A DNA stretch of 64,000 nucleotides, from positions 992,001 to 1,056,000 of the forward strand of contig MSED01000014.1 in NCBI GenBank assembly GCA_002099365.1, given 5' to 3'. This document shows positions 22,785 through 33,488 of the stretch, in pieces. Within the stretch, counting starts at the first letter, position 1, and each line of letters begins with the position of its first letter. Source of the DNA: Phialophora verrucosa (taxonomy: Eukaryota > Ascomycota > Eurotiomycetes > Chaetothyriales > Herpotrichiellaceae). The notes under the pieces are model-generated. The model was not told the origin of the DNA. It worked only from the letters and a program-made list of their open reading frames with translations, and made no database searches. The translations under genes and the position numbers were made by a program.

Positions 22785-24005
22785 CTACCGGACCGGATAA
22801 AAGCTGTCATGAAAAGCGTCAATCTCTTGCAGGATCTTCTCCTTGACTGCTGGCTCCGCCCAAGACGCGTTGATAGCATTCTTTTCCAGAACAACAATGT
22901 CTTTGTCCTCGAAGCCGCACAGGTGTTTGGACAATAACAGGTTGTGCAAGACCCAGCAGTCTTCCATGTATGCCGGGTCGTCGCTATTGATGCCGATTTT
23001 TATGCCTGCATCGTAGAGCGTGCGAATCTTGGGACCAAGCTCCGCGTACGTTGTGTGTCGCAGATAAGACCAGGGACAGATGGTCATGCCCAAATCACGC
23101 TTCAAGATCAAGTCGATCAAGCCCCGGTCTTCGGCAGCGTTGAGACCATGGTCGATGCGGTCCAGTCCTTTGCCTGCAATGACGGACGCAGCCTGCTTGA
23201 TATGCTCGTGTGTATTCTTTGAGTCCACGTCACAATGCGTCGTAAGCTTGAAGCCATCCTGCCGGGCCCGGGAAAAGACCTCTTCGAAAAGAGCGGGTGG
23301 TCGATCCTCCTCATTGGAATCAAGCCCGATTCCTACAATCATTTCGCGGAAAGGCAGTGCAGCCTTGTAATGCTCCATGGCTGACTCCGGGGAGAGATCG
23401 CGCATAAAGCACATAATGAACGCTGATTTCACCTATCCATGAAGGGTCAGTTAGTGGACTGGTTGTGTCCGATGGTACTGTAGCGGAAGAACAACGCCTA
23501 CATTTAGCTCCTCCTCGCCCTTCTTCTGAGCTTGTTTGAACCCCGCCATCATAACGTCCCAGGACGTTCCTCGGCTGGTGTGGCCCTGGGGATCCCAAAA
23601 CAGTTCGCAGTAACGGACATTCATCTTGGCAGCGTGCTCGAGATAATACATGGCCAGATCGAAAAAGTCTTCCTGCGTCTTGAGGCATTCGAATCCTTCA
23701 TAGTAGGCCTCGAAAAATTGGAACCGTTCTTCGTCGTTGTTCACGCGGCGGGGATCTGGCCGAAGCAAGTCCATTGCTTCCTGCATCTCCTCCAGACTGT
23801 GCAGCTCCGGGCCGGTGCTTGCTATCCTGAGCTTGGTTCCATTTCTTTGCGCCAATTTCCATCTCAGCTCGGCGGTCAGAATTCCTTCCAGATGTACGTG
23901 GAGCTCCACCTTGGGTATTCCAAGGACAAATTTGTCGTTGGTTGCCAATAAATCGTCCCTCAGCTTCTCGCGAAGGTCAACGGTAAGGGCTTCTTCGATC
24001 CCCAT
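22785..24005 (-). CDS. Adenosine-deaminase-fold amidohydrolase with an HCDVD motif
   Basis: Two exons, 24005-23502 and 23432-22785, with a 69-bp intron (GTAGGC ... GGATAG), give 383 aa. Metal-site motifs of the family are present: KVELHVHLEG (about residues 32-41), a His in TTHCDVD (about 232-238), RIDHGL (about 260-265) and GINSDDPAY (about 316-324). In adenosine deaminases the middle motif is HAGE, whose Glu is the proton shuttle; here it is HCDVD. The enzyme is therefore probably a zinc deaminase, but of an uncertain purine or related ring rather than adenosine itself. The upstream frame up to 24035 has no ATG, so 24005 is the start. It is tail-to-tail with the Zn2Cys6 gene and divergent from the dioxygenase. 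Confidence 0.85.
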
Positions 24006-24702
24006 CGTCTGCAAAATCGAACTGTCCGAACTCAAGCACTTCCGAACTCAGTATTTGGCTGGAAGGGACGGGCTACTAATACGCGATAGATGGCCGACAG
24101 CTGTGACGGTAGTGGCATGTCTAGCTATTAAAACCCCCCATCCGCCGACGACAGCGCTACCCACCGGTGCAACATCGAGAATACTTGGGCGACGTCTGGA
24201 AATTGTCGCCGCGTCCCATCCTAGCCCTAAATAAGTCATGATTTCAGTCTTTCAACTCCACACGTGGGGTACTACCATACAAATACCTGGATATATCCTA
24301 CTGGGGTATGACTCACGGAGGCCTGCGGGATCCACATGCTTTTTATCCGATGTTTACTGTACTGCAGTAACTATACCACGCCAGGCTGCAAAGGCTTAGC
24401 TGATCTGACAATGCCGCACCCTCACGGGTCATCAGTAGGCCGAATGTTCACTTCCCTCGCTCAGACCTTGGCCGAGAGCGTGGAGAATGCCTATCTAGAG
24501 ATGATGTATCGTTCGTTGGCGGGCGGCGGCCGCCGCTGCTGTTACTTCCCCTGGCTACGGCTACTGATGTCTCCCTTCTTCAGGCTCTCAAGAAACACAA
24601 AGCACGAACGCCAGACTCTTCGTCCTCGTATATGGTGAGTCAAGATTTCAGTCGGGGATTTTTAACTGTCCTCGACCTAACGACCGTTGTCACTTCTCGG
24701 CC
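24006..24702. promoter_or_regulatory. Divergent promoter between deaminase and dioxygenase
   Basis: A 697-bp gap between divergent starts. No gene-like frame is convincing. Both genes probably draw their promoters from here. Confidence 0.4.
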
Positions 24703-25826
24703 ATGCCTTTGGTTACGCTACCCAAAGGCGCGGATGGTGCTTCTGAGGAGTCGATTGATCTGCCTCTCTTCGACATCTCTCAAGAGTCGCCCGAGCTGGG
24801 CCAGGCAATTGTGAAAGCAGCCGCAAAATGGGGATTCCTGTGGATTGCCGGATCCCCAGCACCTGGGAAAGAAGGGCATGGACGGACATATGACCTCAAT
24901 GAGACCTTGTTGATTCCGTATTCGACGTATCGCGGTCCTTCTTCAAGGAGGCTGCGCCGTCAGAGAAAGACGAGTGCCGCATCAAGAACAACCGTGGCTA
25001 CGTCGGAATGCACGTCGAGAACCTCGATCCCAAAAGGCATCCACGAGCTGATTTCAAACAAGCATTCAACTTGGCTGACCCGGATCCTGCCACGGATGAA
25101 TGGCGTCAACCGATTCCCAGGGCGTTCCAGAAGAATGATGCAGTTCTCCGCGACTTTCACGCCAGATGTCGCAGGATAGCCAGCCGTCTTCTCAGGCTCA
25201 TCGCCCTAGGACTTGCAATCGAGGATGCCGACTGGCTGGTTCGATCCCACGAGAACGCACTTCAAAACCTTCGGTTCCTCTACTATCCAGCAGTTCCGCC
25301 GCATTCGGACTACGACCAGGAGGTCGACATCCGAGCAGGCGCGCATTCGGATTATGGGAGCATCACCCTGCTCTTCACTCGACCGGACCAGCCAGGCCTC
25401 GAGATCCTGAACCCCGATGGAGACACGTGGGCAAGCGTGCCGGTCTTTCCGGAAAATTACCACTCCAAGACATATCCACCCATAGTGGTCAATATTGGAG
25501 ACCTGTTGAGTTACTGGACGAACGGGTTGCTCAGATCCACCGTCCATCGCGTTGTTTTGACAACAAATGCCCACCAGAATGGCGACACAGCAAGTGCTAG
25601 CAATGTGGATAGGTTCTCAATCGCCATGTTCGTTCAGCCGGCTAATGGTACTGTGCTGACACCCGTACCCTCGCCGCTTGTTGAGGAGAGAGCAGCGAGT
25701 TTCAAGGGCAAGGTCGTGGGACACGGTGCTGCAGAAGGAGACGCGCCGCCAAGTTTAACGGCCGGTCAACACTTGACTGCCAGATTGCGAGCGACGTACG
25801 GCAGCGCGTACACAGAGCAGATGTAG
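24703..25826 (+). CDS. 2-oxoglutarate/Fe(II) dioxygenase (isopenicillin-N-synthase-like) with an apparent one-base frame break
   Basis: The intronless gene would encode about 374 aa if one base is restored near 24912. The first part ends in YDLNETLL; the second opens with VFDVSRSFFKEAAPSEKDEC, the expected continuation. The iron site is visible as AHSDYGSITLLF (His and Asp) and STVHRVV (distal His), and DRFSIAMF carries the Arg-x-Ser pair that binds 2-oxoglutarate. The family includes thymine 7-hydroxylase and many secondary-metabolism oxygenases. Next to a nucleobase permease and a deaminase, oxidation of a pyrimidine or purine is plausible (inference). The total length (1124 nt) is one short of a multiple of three, so the break is a single missing base. 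Confidence 0.8.
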
Positions 25827-26207
25827 ATGGACACATTTGAGAAAGTCGTTGGCGATTGCGGAGCCGCAGAGCCGCAGGGTCTCATCAAGCCGGATCTCAA
25901 TGCGACACAGGTAGTGACAATAATAGACGAACTGTGCTTGACGATGATGGCCACTGGCTCACCCGGCTCGCGCGAGCCGCGGGGTGAGTATCCTACAGGG
26001 CGGCACCACGCTATTCCCAAAACAGAGTGGGTCGCGGTCACATTTACCACCCCTTGGCGTGTTTTTCTCCTTTGCATCACTTGTAAAAGCCAACACGACG
26101 CTGCTTCGCCGGAAGGCGGGACTGATTGATGAGAGCCGGAGCAGTGGACTGGAGCCAGGTCGCTAATTTGTTTTGTGCTGGTATTTGTCGAGCAGGTCCA
26201 GTCTAAA

Positions 26208-26901
26208 ATGAGCTCGACCATGGCTGAAAAAGCCCCTCCCTCTCTTACCGCAGTGGCGGTCTCTTCCCTCATTCTCGGCCTGCTGGCAGGCTACTTCATC
26301 GGCCAAGGGTCAAGTATCGGGGTCTTTGGCGGCTCCGGCGGCTCAAAACAGGTCAAGAAGAGCTGGCCGAATAGTTACGACGTCAAGGTCCATGCCGACT
26401 CAAGTGACGACCAGGCGGATGACGAGGATGAGGCAGACGAAGACGATGAGGATGGGGATGGGAAAGAACTGAAGGATTTTAAGGACTCTAATGAGGACGT
26501 CAAACTCGTCCTAGCCGTGCGGACAGACCTGGGAATGGGCAAAGGTGAGGCAGACTCTCATTACGCAGTGGAGGCTCCTGGCTAATCCCTTCCCAGGCAA
26601 AATCGCAGCTCAATGTTCTCACGCGACGCTTGCCTGCTACAAATACCTACTCAACCACGTCACCTCAGCTCCTATGCTCAAACGTTGGGAATGGGGAGGA
26701 CAACCCAAAATCGCAGTGCAAGTCAAGTCCGAGGAAGAATTGGAGACACTGCAAGCCCAGGCCATTAGCTTGGGGCTTTGTGCAAGGATAATACACGATG
26801 CTGGAAGGACACAGATCGCTGCGGGCAGTGCCACGGTCCTAGGCATACTAGGTCCCAAAAGTGTGGTTGATCAGGTCACAGGACACTTGAAGCTGTTGTG
26901 A
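26208..26901 (+). CDS. PTH2: Peptidyl-tRNA hydrolase 2
   Basis: Two exons, 26208-26544 and 26597-26901, with a 52-bp intron (GTGAGG ... TTCCCAG, phase 1), give 213 aa. The N-terminus has one hydrophobic anchor (about residues 14-35), then a Gly/Ser stretch and a run of Asp/Glu (about 66-92). The catalytic PTH2 domain starts at KLVLAVRTDLGMGKGKIAAQ, and CSHATLACYK follows. It ends with GILGPKSVVDQVTGHLKLL. Pth2 recycles peptidyl-tRNA released from stalled ribosomes; the N-terminal anchor fits mitochondrial outer-membrane or ER attachment. The ATG at 26208 is used; the same frame is open 11 codons upstream but lacks an ATG. The gene is intact, unlike its left neighbour. Confidence 0.92.
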
Positions 26902-27076
26902 TGGAAAAATTAGACTACAGACCCTCTGCGCGGACACCAACTTTTTCACCGATCCAAGTGCCTCTCGCCGCAGTCTCACCTTTTGGAAACCTTCAAGACC
27001 TGGTCTCCCAATATGCCATTCGCAGGGGGGAGTACTAAGGACATCGCCCCGCCATGGCAGCGGCCGCCTAACGAAA

Positions 27077-28355
27077 TCAGAGATACGCCTCTCGGGTTCC
27101 TTTCTCGTGGCTCCGATGTATGGCCTCGATCATCCTATGTCGAACCAAGGCGTCGTCAAAAGTGGGCACCGCCTCAGATCCTCCACTCGCAAATGCATCC
27201 CAAGCCTTGCCAACGTTGTACGCCCAGTCTGCAGAAACTTCAACCTCAACATCCTTTGGCTGTCCACCTTGCTCCACGAATTTCAGAGTGGAAGGAAACA
27301 TCTCTACCAGGCCGTTGGGCCCTTCAATAATCAGGCTGCCTTTGGTTCCCCTGATCTCCCAGTACAAGCCCTTCCCTGCAGGGGGCTGGCCGCCTTGGTA
27401 CACGATGGTTGCAATACCTCCATTCAACAGAGTCCCTATGATGCTCACATGATCGGCGGTATCATTGTCGACAATCCTGAGCACTTTTCCAGAGGTGGGA
27501 TCGATGACTGGCATTTTCGGTTGATGGTTGGCCAGCGTGGCCTGCAGATGTTTGAATTCACCGAGCACAAAGCAGAGTGCATCTGTTCCATGCATGGCCG
27601 GTATCGTGACCAGGGTTGCGCCGTTTGCGAAGGTCAGCTCATATTCCAATGAGGTCGGAGTCACCGGGCCCATGATCACTCCATAAGCGAACATCTTGCA
27701 AGCACCACAAGTCAGCGTCGGCATACGGAACAGGTTTATGGCGCCGGTCATGTCTGCCGTTAGAGTGTTTCGGACTGACTGGGATCAGAGGCACGACGGT
27801 CATGAGAGAAGTGCACATACCGTCGTTCCCAAGATATCACCAAGCTCGCCTGCAGCCACCATCTCCTTCGCCTTCCGTATCGTGGGGTCTTGGCGAGCCT
27901 GGAGTCCGATAATGTTCTTGACTCCATTCGCCTTTGCAAGAGCCGTCAGCTCCTCCGCTTGCTTCAGGTTCGCACCCAGTGGCCACTCGACGAACACGTC
28001 TTTCTTTGCTTCAAGCGCAGGCTTTGCTAGCCTGTAGTGCTCGGGGGTCTTGACCGAAACAACCACTATGTCGACGTTCGGATCGCGGACAAGGGATTCA
28101 ATGTCGCCATAACAGGCGACATGTCCTGGAAGATTGTATTTCTCGACGGCCTTTCTTGCAGAAGCTTCACTACTGTTTTGAAGAGCAGTGATTTCATAGT
28201 GAGGTGACTTAAGCAGCGGCGGCAGATGTGAAGTAGAAGCCCAGGAGCTGTGCGCAAAGTGTTGTTAGGCCCAAATATCGAGAATAAACGATAGAGCATT
28301 AGAGTCCTCACCCTTCAGCCGAAAGCCCAATCAATCCTACTTTGATCGGTGCCAT
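27077..28355 (-). CDS. Gal80-like Gfo/Idh/MocA-family oxidoreductase
   Basis: Three exons, 28355-28312, 28247-27821 and 27778-27077, give 390 aa. Intron 1 is 64 bp (GTGAGG ... GCGCACAG) and intron 2 is 42 bp (GTATGT ... GATCCCAG); both joins keep frame. The N-terminus reads MAPIKVGLIGLSAEGSWAST, the nucleotide-binding block of Gal80-like proteins. It is followed by VVVSVKTPEHYRLAKPALEA and DVFVEWPLGANLKQAEEL. In yeast, Gal80 represses the GAL genes; in filamentous ascomycetes close relatives are usually described as oxidoreductases, and most have no known substrate. Length and domain order are normal. The 42-bp intron is short; an AG nearer the ATG-like codon would break the frame. Confidence 0.85.
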
Positions 28356-29283
28356 TGACTCAAGTGTATCCCAGGGGACCAAATTCGGGTCTTCTGATGA
28401 ATTGAACGGTTTGCACTTCAACCTCTGGCCCTGTACTCCGCAGTCAAAGCTCAGAAGAGAGGAGAGAGTACAGAGGAGATGATCGGCAGCAGTCCGTGGT
28501 CTGTCCTCGTGTGTGTGAATTTCTTTTGTACGGTATATTCAAAGTATTCACATGTACGCGCATATATATTATATATATAGCTATCAGGACTGTCCGTTGC
28601 TCCGTCACCGTCACGCTCACACGACGGAGCAACGGACGTGCTCGTGGCGTGGAGTGGCATGGCGTGGCGTGGCGTGGTGTAGCGTGCAATGCGCCGTGTG
28701 ATGAGCGATGCGTGATGTGTAATTTCGCAACAGCGTAATGACCATCAACTTCAATATACTATACTTTGCACTCTCCCAGAAGGCCCGAGGGGGTTAAATG
28801 CTGACACGAAATGCAAGCCGCCTCGTGCTGCGGTTGTTCCGTGTCAACTCCCTAACCTAACCGGGGAGATGGAGGCTCAGTGCACTGTGTTCCTCGTAAT
28901 TGCTGCGAGTACAGTCATGGGAGGATTCGTGCGGTTCTCCCTCCGTGAGTTCGACCGAATCGTGGACTTCCTACGATTGGCCGGGCGCAGGCGCGTGTCC
29001 CCTGTCTCCCTGTTCTTGTCCCCGGTTCTAATTTTTCCCGCCATGTATATATTCCGTACAAGGACCGCAGTTCACAGAACATATAAGTCCATGGTTAGAA
29101 TGCTCTATACCTTTGACGCTTGTATACCGCGGATGTATATGTATTGGCCTCGCCCGCCCTGGCCACGCGAAACCGAGATGGAAGGGAAAAACGCAAACGC
29201 AAACGCAAGTATTCCCGCTTCTTCTGGGTGCACCTGATGCGCCGTGTGTGAAGCTCGCCGGTCTGTATGGATCTCGCTCCAGG
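28356..29283. other. Intergenic region with a strong inverted repeat and a GTGGC-type repeat
   Basis: This region holds the promoter of the Gal80-like gene and the 3' end of the dehydratase gene. It has an AT tract (28562-28580), a 15-bp perfect inverted repeat (28592-28637) and a run of GCGTG/GTGGC repeats (about 28640-28690). No protein gene seen. Confidence 0.45.
28592..28637. repeat. Perfect 15-bp inverted repeat with a 16-nt loop
   Basis: The arm GTCCGTTGCTCCGTC (28592-28606) is matched exactly by its reverse complement at 28623-28637. The arms could form a stable stem in DNA or RNA. It lies about 240 bp upstream of the Gal80-like start and is flanked by an AT tract. Confidence 0.8.
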
Positions 29284-30430
29284 CTAGAGATAAGTCTTTG
29301 CCAACTCCTCGCTCCTCGCCCCGTACGTCTCCCTGTACTTGTTCAGGACGTCCAACGAGATCTTGCTCCCGCCGCACACCACGATCACGACTTTACTCCC
29401 CGGGGCGATGTCCTTGAGGTAGTGTTTCAGCCGCCCGTCGTACGCGAGGGCAATGCTCGCCCCGCAGGCCGGTTCGACGAGCAATCTCTCGTCGTCGAGG
29501 AAGCGCCAGCACGCGGCACATGCCTCGGCGTCGTCGAGCACCACGGACGTGACGGTCTGGCGCTGTGCCTGTGCGAATGCATTCTCCGACACGCGGATGG
29601 CGCCCAGCGACGTCGCCACGGACGTGATCCCCGGCAAGGTGACGAGTTTGTTCTCCTGCAGCGACTGGGCGAGGGAATCCGCGCCACGTGTCTCGACGGG
29701 CAGGACGCGCACGTCGTTGCCCCAACCCACACGGTCCAATCCGTTCATGACGCCGGAGAACAGCCCGCCGCCACCGACGGAGCAGACGATCGCGTCCGGT
29801 CTCTCCCCGTCGGGCATCTGCCTCTGGATCTCCTCGACCATGGTCCCCGCGCCGGCCCAGATGGCCGGGTGGTCGAACGGGTGGATATACACGCCCTGCT
29901 CGCCCCTGGCTTCGGCCGCGGGGATGACCGTCTCGCGGAGATACTGGTCGGCGAAGAACCAGCTGTCGCCGTGGGAGACGACCTCGCTGGCTCCGGCGGC
30001 GCGGAGTTTCGCGATCGTGGCGTCGTCGGTGCTGAGCGGCACGACGACCGATGAGGCGTATCCCAGTGATGTGGCGGCCGTGACGCACGCGAGACCGGCA
30101 TTGCCCCCTGAGGACGAGTAGAAGTGGAGGGGTCTGTCGTCGGCTGGCGACGATGATGATGATGATGATTTCCGGTCTGCAATGGACTGAAGCATCAAGT
30201 TGCCGATGCCCCGGGATTTGAATGACGACGAGGGCTGTAGATTTTCGAGCTTGAGGAAGATGCGACTGCGACTTGCGTCAGTGTGTTTTTGACAATGGGG
30301 AGGGGGGCGATGTCTACCAGCCAGCGATCTTGGACAAGACTGTCGATTCCACCAAGGGAGTCTCAATCCATGGTTGTCGGACGTGAGGACGAGGCGTGCT
30401 GCCTGCCTCCAAGTGATTCCGTTCTATCAT
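29284..30430 (-). CDS. L-serine/L-threonine dehydratase, CHA1-like (PLP-dependent)
   Basis: Two exons, 30430-30318 and 30265-29284, with a 52-bp intron (GTAGAC ... AAGTCGCAG), give 364 aa. Splicing creates AGCRIFLKLENLQPSSSFKS, with Lys54 in SSSFKSRGIGN as the PLP lysine. Downstream are the SSGGNAGLA phosphate-binding loop, SVGGGGLFSG and VCGGSKISLD, as in fold-type II dehydratases. The enzyme deaminates serine or threonine to pyruvate or 2-oxobutyrate plus ammonia. The N-terminal extension (about 20 residues) before PWIETPLVES is not conserved. Third positions are very GC-rich and a Ser run of eight (about residues 70-77) is unusual. It is divergent from the Mak32-like gene. Confidence 0.88.
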
Positions 30431-31155
30431 GCTGGTTGTATTCTGGGATTCGTTCGATAAAGACCACCGATACTGTATAGGACGTCTTCGCGTGAAGGGT
30501 GATCACTTGGGAAGATGTCTTCCGCGCTGGTCTTTATGGGAGATCAAAATCAAGGAAAGCAAGAACAAGGTGTATTGTACACAGTAGATACACGACTGTG
30601 TAGGTAGAATACACGAGAATAATGTATGGGCTAGCACTTGCCACTCTCAGCCTAGATCGACATGGATACTGTCATACTGCGACGTTACTCGGCCCACGCC
30701 TTACGACAAGATTCGGTGGTGTTCGGGAAATTCTCTGCAGTCAAAGGCTTTTCATTACCTGAACGTTCCGGGGCGCTGGGGGCTTGTGACCATCAACGGA
30801 TACCGAGACTCATTTTGACGACCGGTGGTCAATGCAGGAACGCATGGGCAAAGACGAGGCAGGATGATCAGCAGATGCACACGGGTACGAGTATCCTACC
30901 GAGTACGCGAGGGATTGCGTTTGAACAAGTGTGAATGGGAAAAGCTTGGACTAAAGAGGACCACGGGGCGCTCGGGGAGGCAGGTCGGTCAAGTCCGATT
31001 CGCGGGCCTGGGGAGTCTCGCTATCGCCTACGAGGTAGAGTTCGGATCTCGTGTCCCTTCGACATGCACAATACGCACAGTACCAGCACGCACAGCATTG
31101 TCGATCCAACTACGAGGTAATGACTCGCGTTGGTGAGGAGTACCAGGACCTCAAG
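30431..31155. promoter_or_regulatory. Divergent promoter between dehydratase and Mak32-like genes
   Basis: A 725-bp gap between divergent starts, with GTACAC and TGTGTAGGT-type repeats near 30570-30615. No gene-like frame is convincing. An in-frame ATG at 31120 could extend the Mak32-like protein by 12 residues. Confidence 0.4.
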
Positions 31156-32389
31156 ATGGAGCAGAGACTCGCGTTCTGCACGCTCGGGATGTTCATCATA
31201 GGTCTGTCCGTTTTGCCTTGCCTAGACCTTGCTAAGCTCCTGCTCCTAGTAAAAGTGTATGCACATACTGTACTAATGTGCTCCTCGGTCCGTAGACAAG
31301 ATCGAATACCTCGACAACAGCCAGACGCCGCAACAGAACATCATCGGCGGCGCCGGGACCTACGCCGCCCTGGGTGCCCGCCTCGCCGCGGGCATCCAGC
31401 ACGCTCACCTCGTGAGCTGGATTGTAGACATGGGCTCGGACTTCCCGCCCCAGTTCCGCCAACTGATCAACACGTGGCGCACGAACTGCATCTTCCGGCT
31501 TGATCTGAATCGACTGACCACGACGGCGTGGAACGGCTACGGCGAGAACGAGTACAGAGCGTTCAAGTACCTCACGGCCAAGGTGCGGCTCGATGAGAAG
31601 GATCTTTCAGACGACCAGGTCCTCGCGCGGAGTTTCCACATGGTGTGCTCGCCCGCCCGGTGTATCAGTCTCGTCAATGGGATTTTGGGCCTCCGGCGCG
31701 AATCGCTTAGAGCACGAGGTCTCAATCCCGACGCAGTGGATGCTGAACTGTGGCCGATTTTCGTCTGGGAGCCAGTTCCTGATCTATGCACGCCGGAAGA
31801 GTTGGCCCGGTTAAGGGTTGCGGCTGAGTATGTGGATGTAGTGAGTCCGAATGGAGATGAGTTCGCCGCATTCTTCAAGGACATGCCAGGATGCGACACT
31901 CGGGAAACGCAGGTAAGGTGGTTGCTAGGACGGGACAACGGCCGGTCTGGAGAAGGGAAAAGGCCGCTTCGCACAACCTTGGTGGTCAGGGAGGGCGCGC
32001 AGGGGTGCACAACGTACACTGCGAACAATGCGAAGGGTCTGCACCTTCGTGCATACCACCAGAGCAAGGAACGCGTGATAGACCCTACAGGCGGTGGAAA
32101 TACTTTCTTGGGAGCGTTGGCGATGGGGCTGACCGGTGTGACAAGTCCTGATGGAGGCGTGCTCGAGGATAGGACCGTCCCAGACGACCAAAGAAGGCTT
32201 CTGCTTGCTCTCGCACATGCCACTGTGGCAGCTGGGTATGCGATTGAGCAAGTCGGTATGCCAACTGTGGCGGCCACAGATGGCGACTGTTGGAATGGAC
32301 AGAGGTATCCTGAGCGATATGTAGACTACCTGCAGAGAGAAAGAGAGCATATAGAGCGGCAGCTTTCAAACGGGATGATTGCACCCTGA
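31156..32389 (+). CDS. MAK32: Mak32-like pfkB-family protein
   Basis: Two exons, 31156-31201 and 31296-32389, with a 94-bp intron (GTCTGT ... CCGTAG), give 379 aa. The N-terminus MEQRLAFCTLGMFIID and then IEYLD match the Mak32 family start. Splicing then gives NIIGGAGTYAALGARL, the substrate-side GG motif. The second pfkB signature is DPTGGGNTFLGALAMG, where ordinary sugar kinases have GAGD; the usual catalytic Asp is replaced by Asn. In yeast, MAK32 is needed for stability of the L-A virus toxin satellite; no enzyme activity is known. Whether this protein phosphorylates anything is unclear. It is convergent with a small mitochondrial-type gene. Confidence 0.82.
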
Positions 32390-32784
32390 TACAACTGTGC
32401 CCACTGGTCTTGGTAGCGGGCAGTCGTCATGCTTCCGGCCACACTTGTAAACGGTTTATTTTCCTTTTCACGTGGCTGATATGTACAAGTTTTGAGGGCT
32501 CCGTCGTCTGCCAGTGAACTCTGACACGTTGGTCCCTGAGGGACGAAAGTGGATGTGCTTCGAGGGATTTCATCACCTTTTCTTTCACTGGACACCCCAA
32601 AGAAATCAATCGCCAGCTCTTCCTTGTCCGGTGCCTCGTCTATGTCAACCCAGTACCCTCGCAAGTTGCGCGGCTTGGTTTCCTGCCAGTGTGTGCCTTA
32701 ACGCGGCCCTAGTGGATGGCCGACGAGGGCGCTTTCGCCTGTTTCCTCGATCCTGCGAGGCGCAGGTTCCGGTTGCGCAGTTCA

Positions 32785-33126
32785 TTATTGTCCCTTTTGC
32801 GCCTTCTCGTGCTCGATTATCTGTTTGCTCCAACTGCAGGCATATCAGCAGAGTTTCTTGATCCGCTGCATCTTCCTTCGAAACATGCTCCTCCGGTCAA
32901 GTGCTCAAAGGGAAACTTACTACCGACTCGGGAAAAACACATCCTCCCTGGGCATTTTATATCGTACTTCCCTCTCCGCGGAGACCCTCCACGCCAACGC
33001 CGTGCACGCTGCAATCACCACGCCCATGACTATTGTGTTGGATTTCCAGTTATGTGGTTGACCGTACCACCCGCCAGCCGGGGACCAGACGTGCTTCGGG
33101 TAGGGGATCTTTCCGCCTCCACCCAT
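32785..33126 (-). CDS. Small single-pass protein, probably mitochondrial
   Basis: Two exons, 33126-32921 and 32833-32785, with an 87-bp intron (GTAAGT ... GCCTGCAG, branch-like CTGAT), give 84 aa. The sequence starts MGGGGKIPYPKHVWSPAGGW, then has one membrane segment (TIVMGVVIAACTALAWRVSA, about residues 31-50), then EREVRYKMP. It ends in FFPSRYWSKQIIEHEKAQKG. I recall this as a conserved small fungal protein, and the layout (Gly/Pro-rich head, one helix, charged tail) is like accessory subunits of respiratory complex I. That identity is uncertain. A neighbouring donor (GTAGTA) would give a shorter junction; the GTAAGT donor restores the SRYWSK motif. Confidence 0.62.
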
Positions 33127-33488
33127 TGTGCTGAAGAGATTGTGATGATGCGGTGAGGCGCCAGACGTGAGTTGTGACCAAAGGTACGAGCGTAGGAGAC
33201 TAGCAGGGCGGGAGGACGGGAGGACAGTCGCGACAGTGTTGAGTTGAGCTTGAGGTTCGAGTGATGGAAGATGGAGAAAGGTGCAGTGGAATTGAGGAGA
33301 TGCGATTGGCGGATTCTAGCTAGCCCGGCAAACTTGCCGTTGGTCAGCTGCATGCAAGCTACTCACCTACTGTGCGAGTACTGTACATAGCTTCGCAGTT
33401 CCATTGACCACGCATAACACACCGGGCGTGCGTTGAGTGTGCGTGCTTGGGCATACCTAATTACTTACCCTGCTTGGGGCACACCTGG

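Noticed and set aside
27779..27820. Alternative acceptor nearer the Met codon of the Gal80-like exon 3
   Set aside because: That AG would break the frame; the earlier CCCAG keeps it.
29113..30054. 313-codon + strand frame
   Set aside because: It is antisense to the well-supported serine/threonine dehydratase gene; high GC at third positions keeps the opposite strand open.
31537..32277. 246-codon minus-strand frame
   Set aside because: Antisense to the Mak32-like gene and without family features.
33030..33353. 107-codon minus-strand frame with a presequence-like start
   Set aside because: It overlaps the better supported small mitochondrial-type gene in another frame and lacks conserved sequence.
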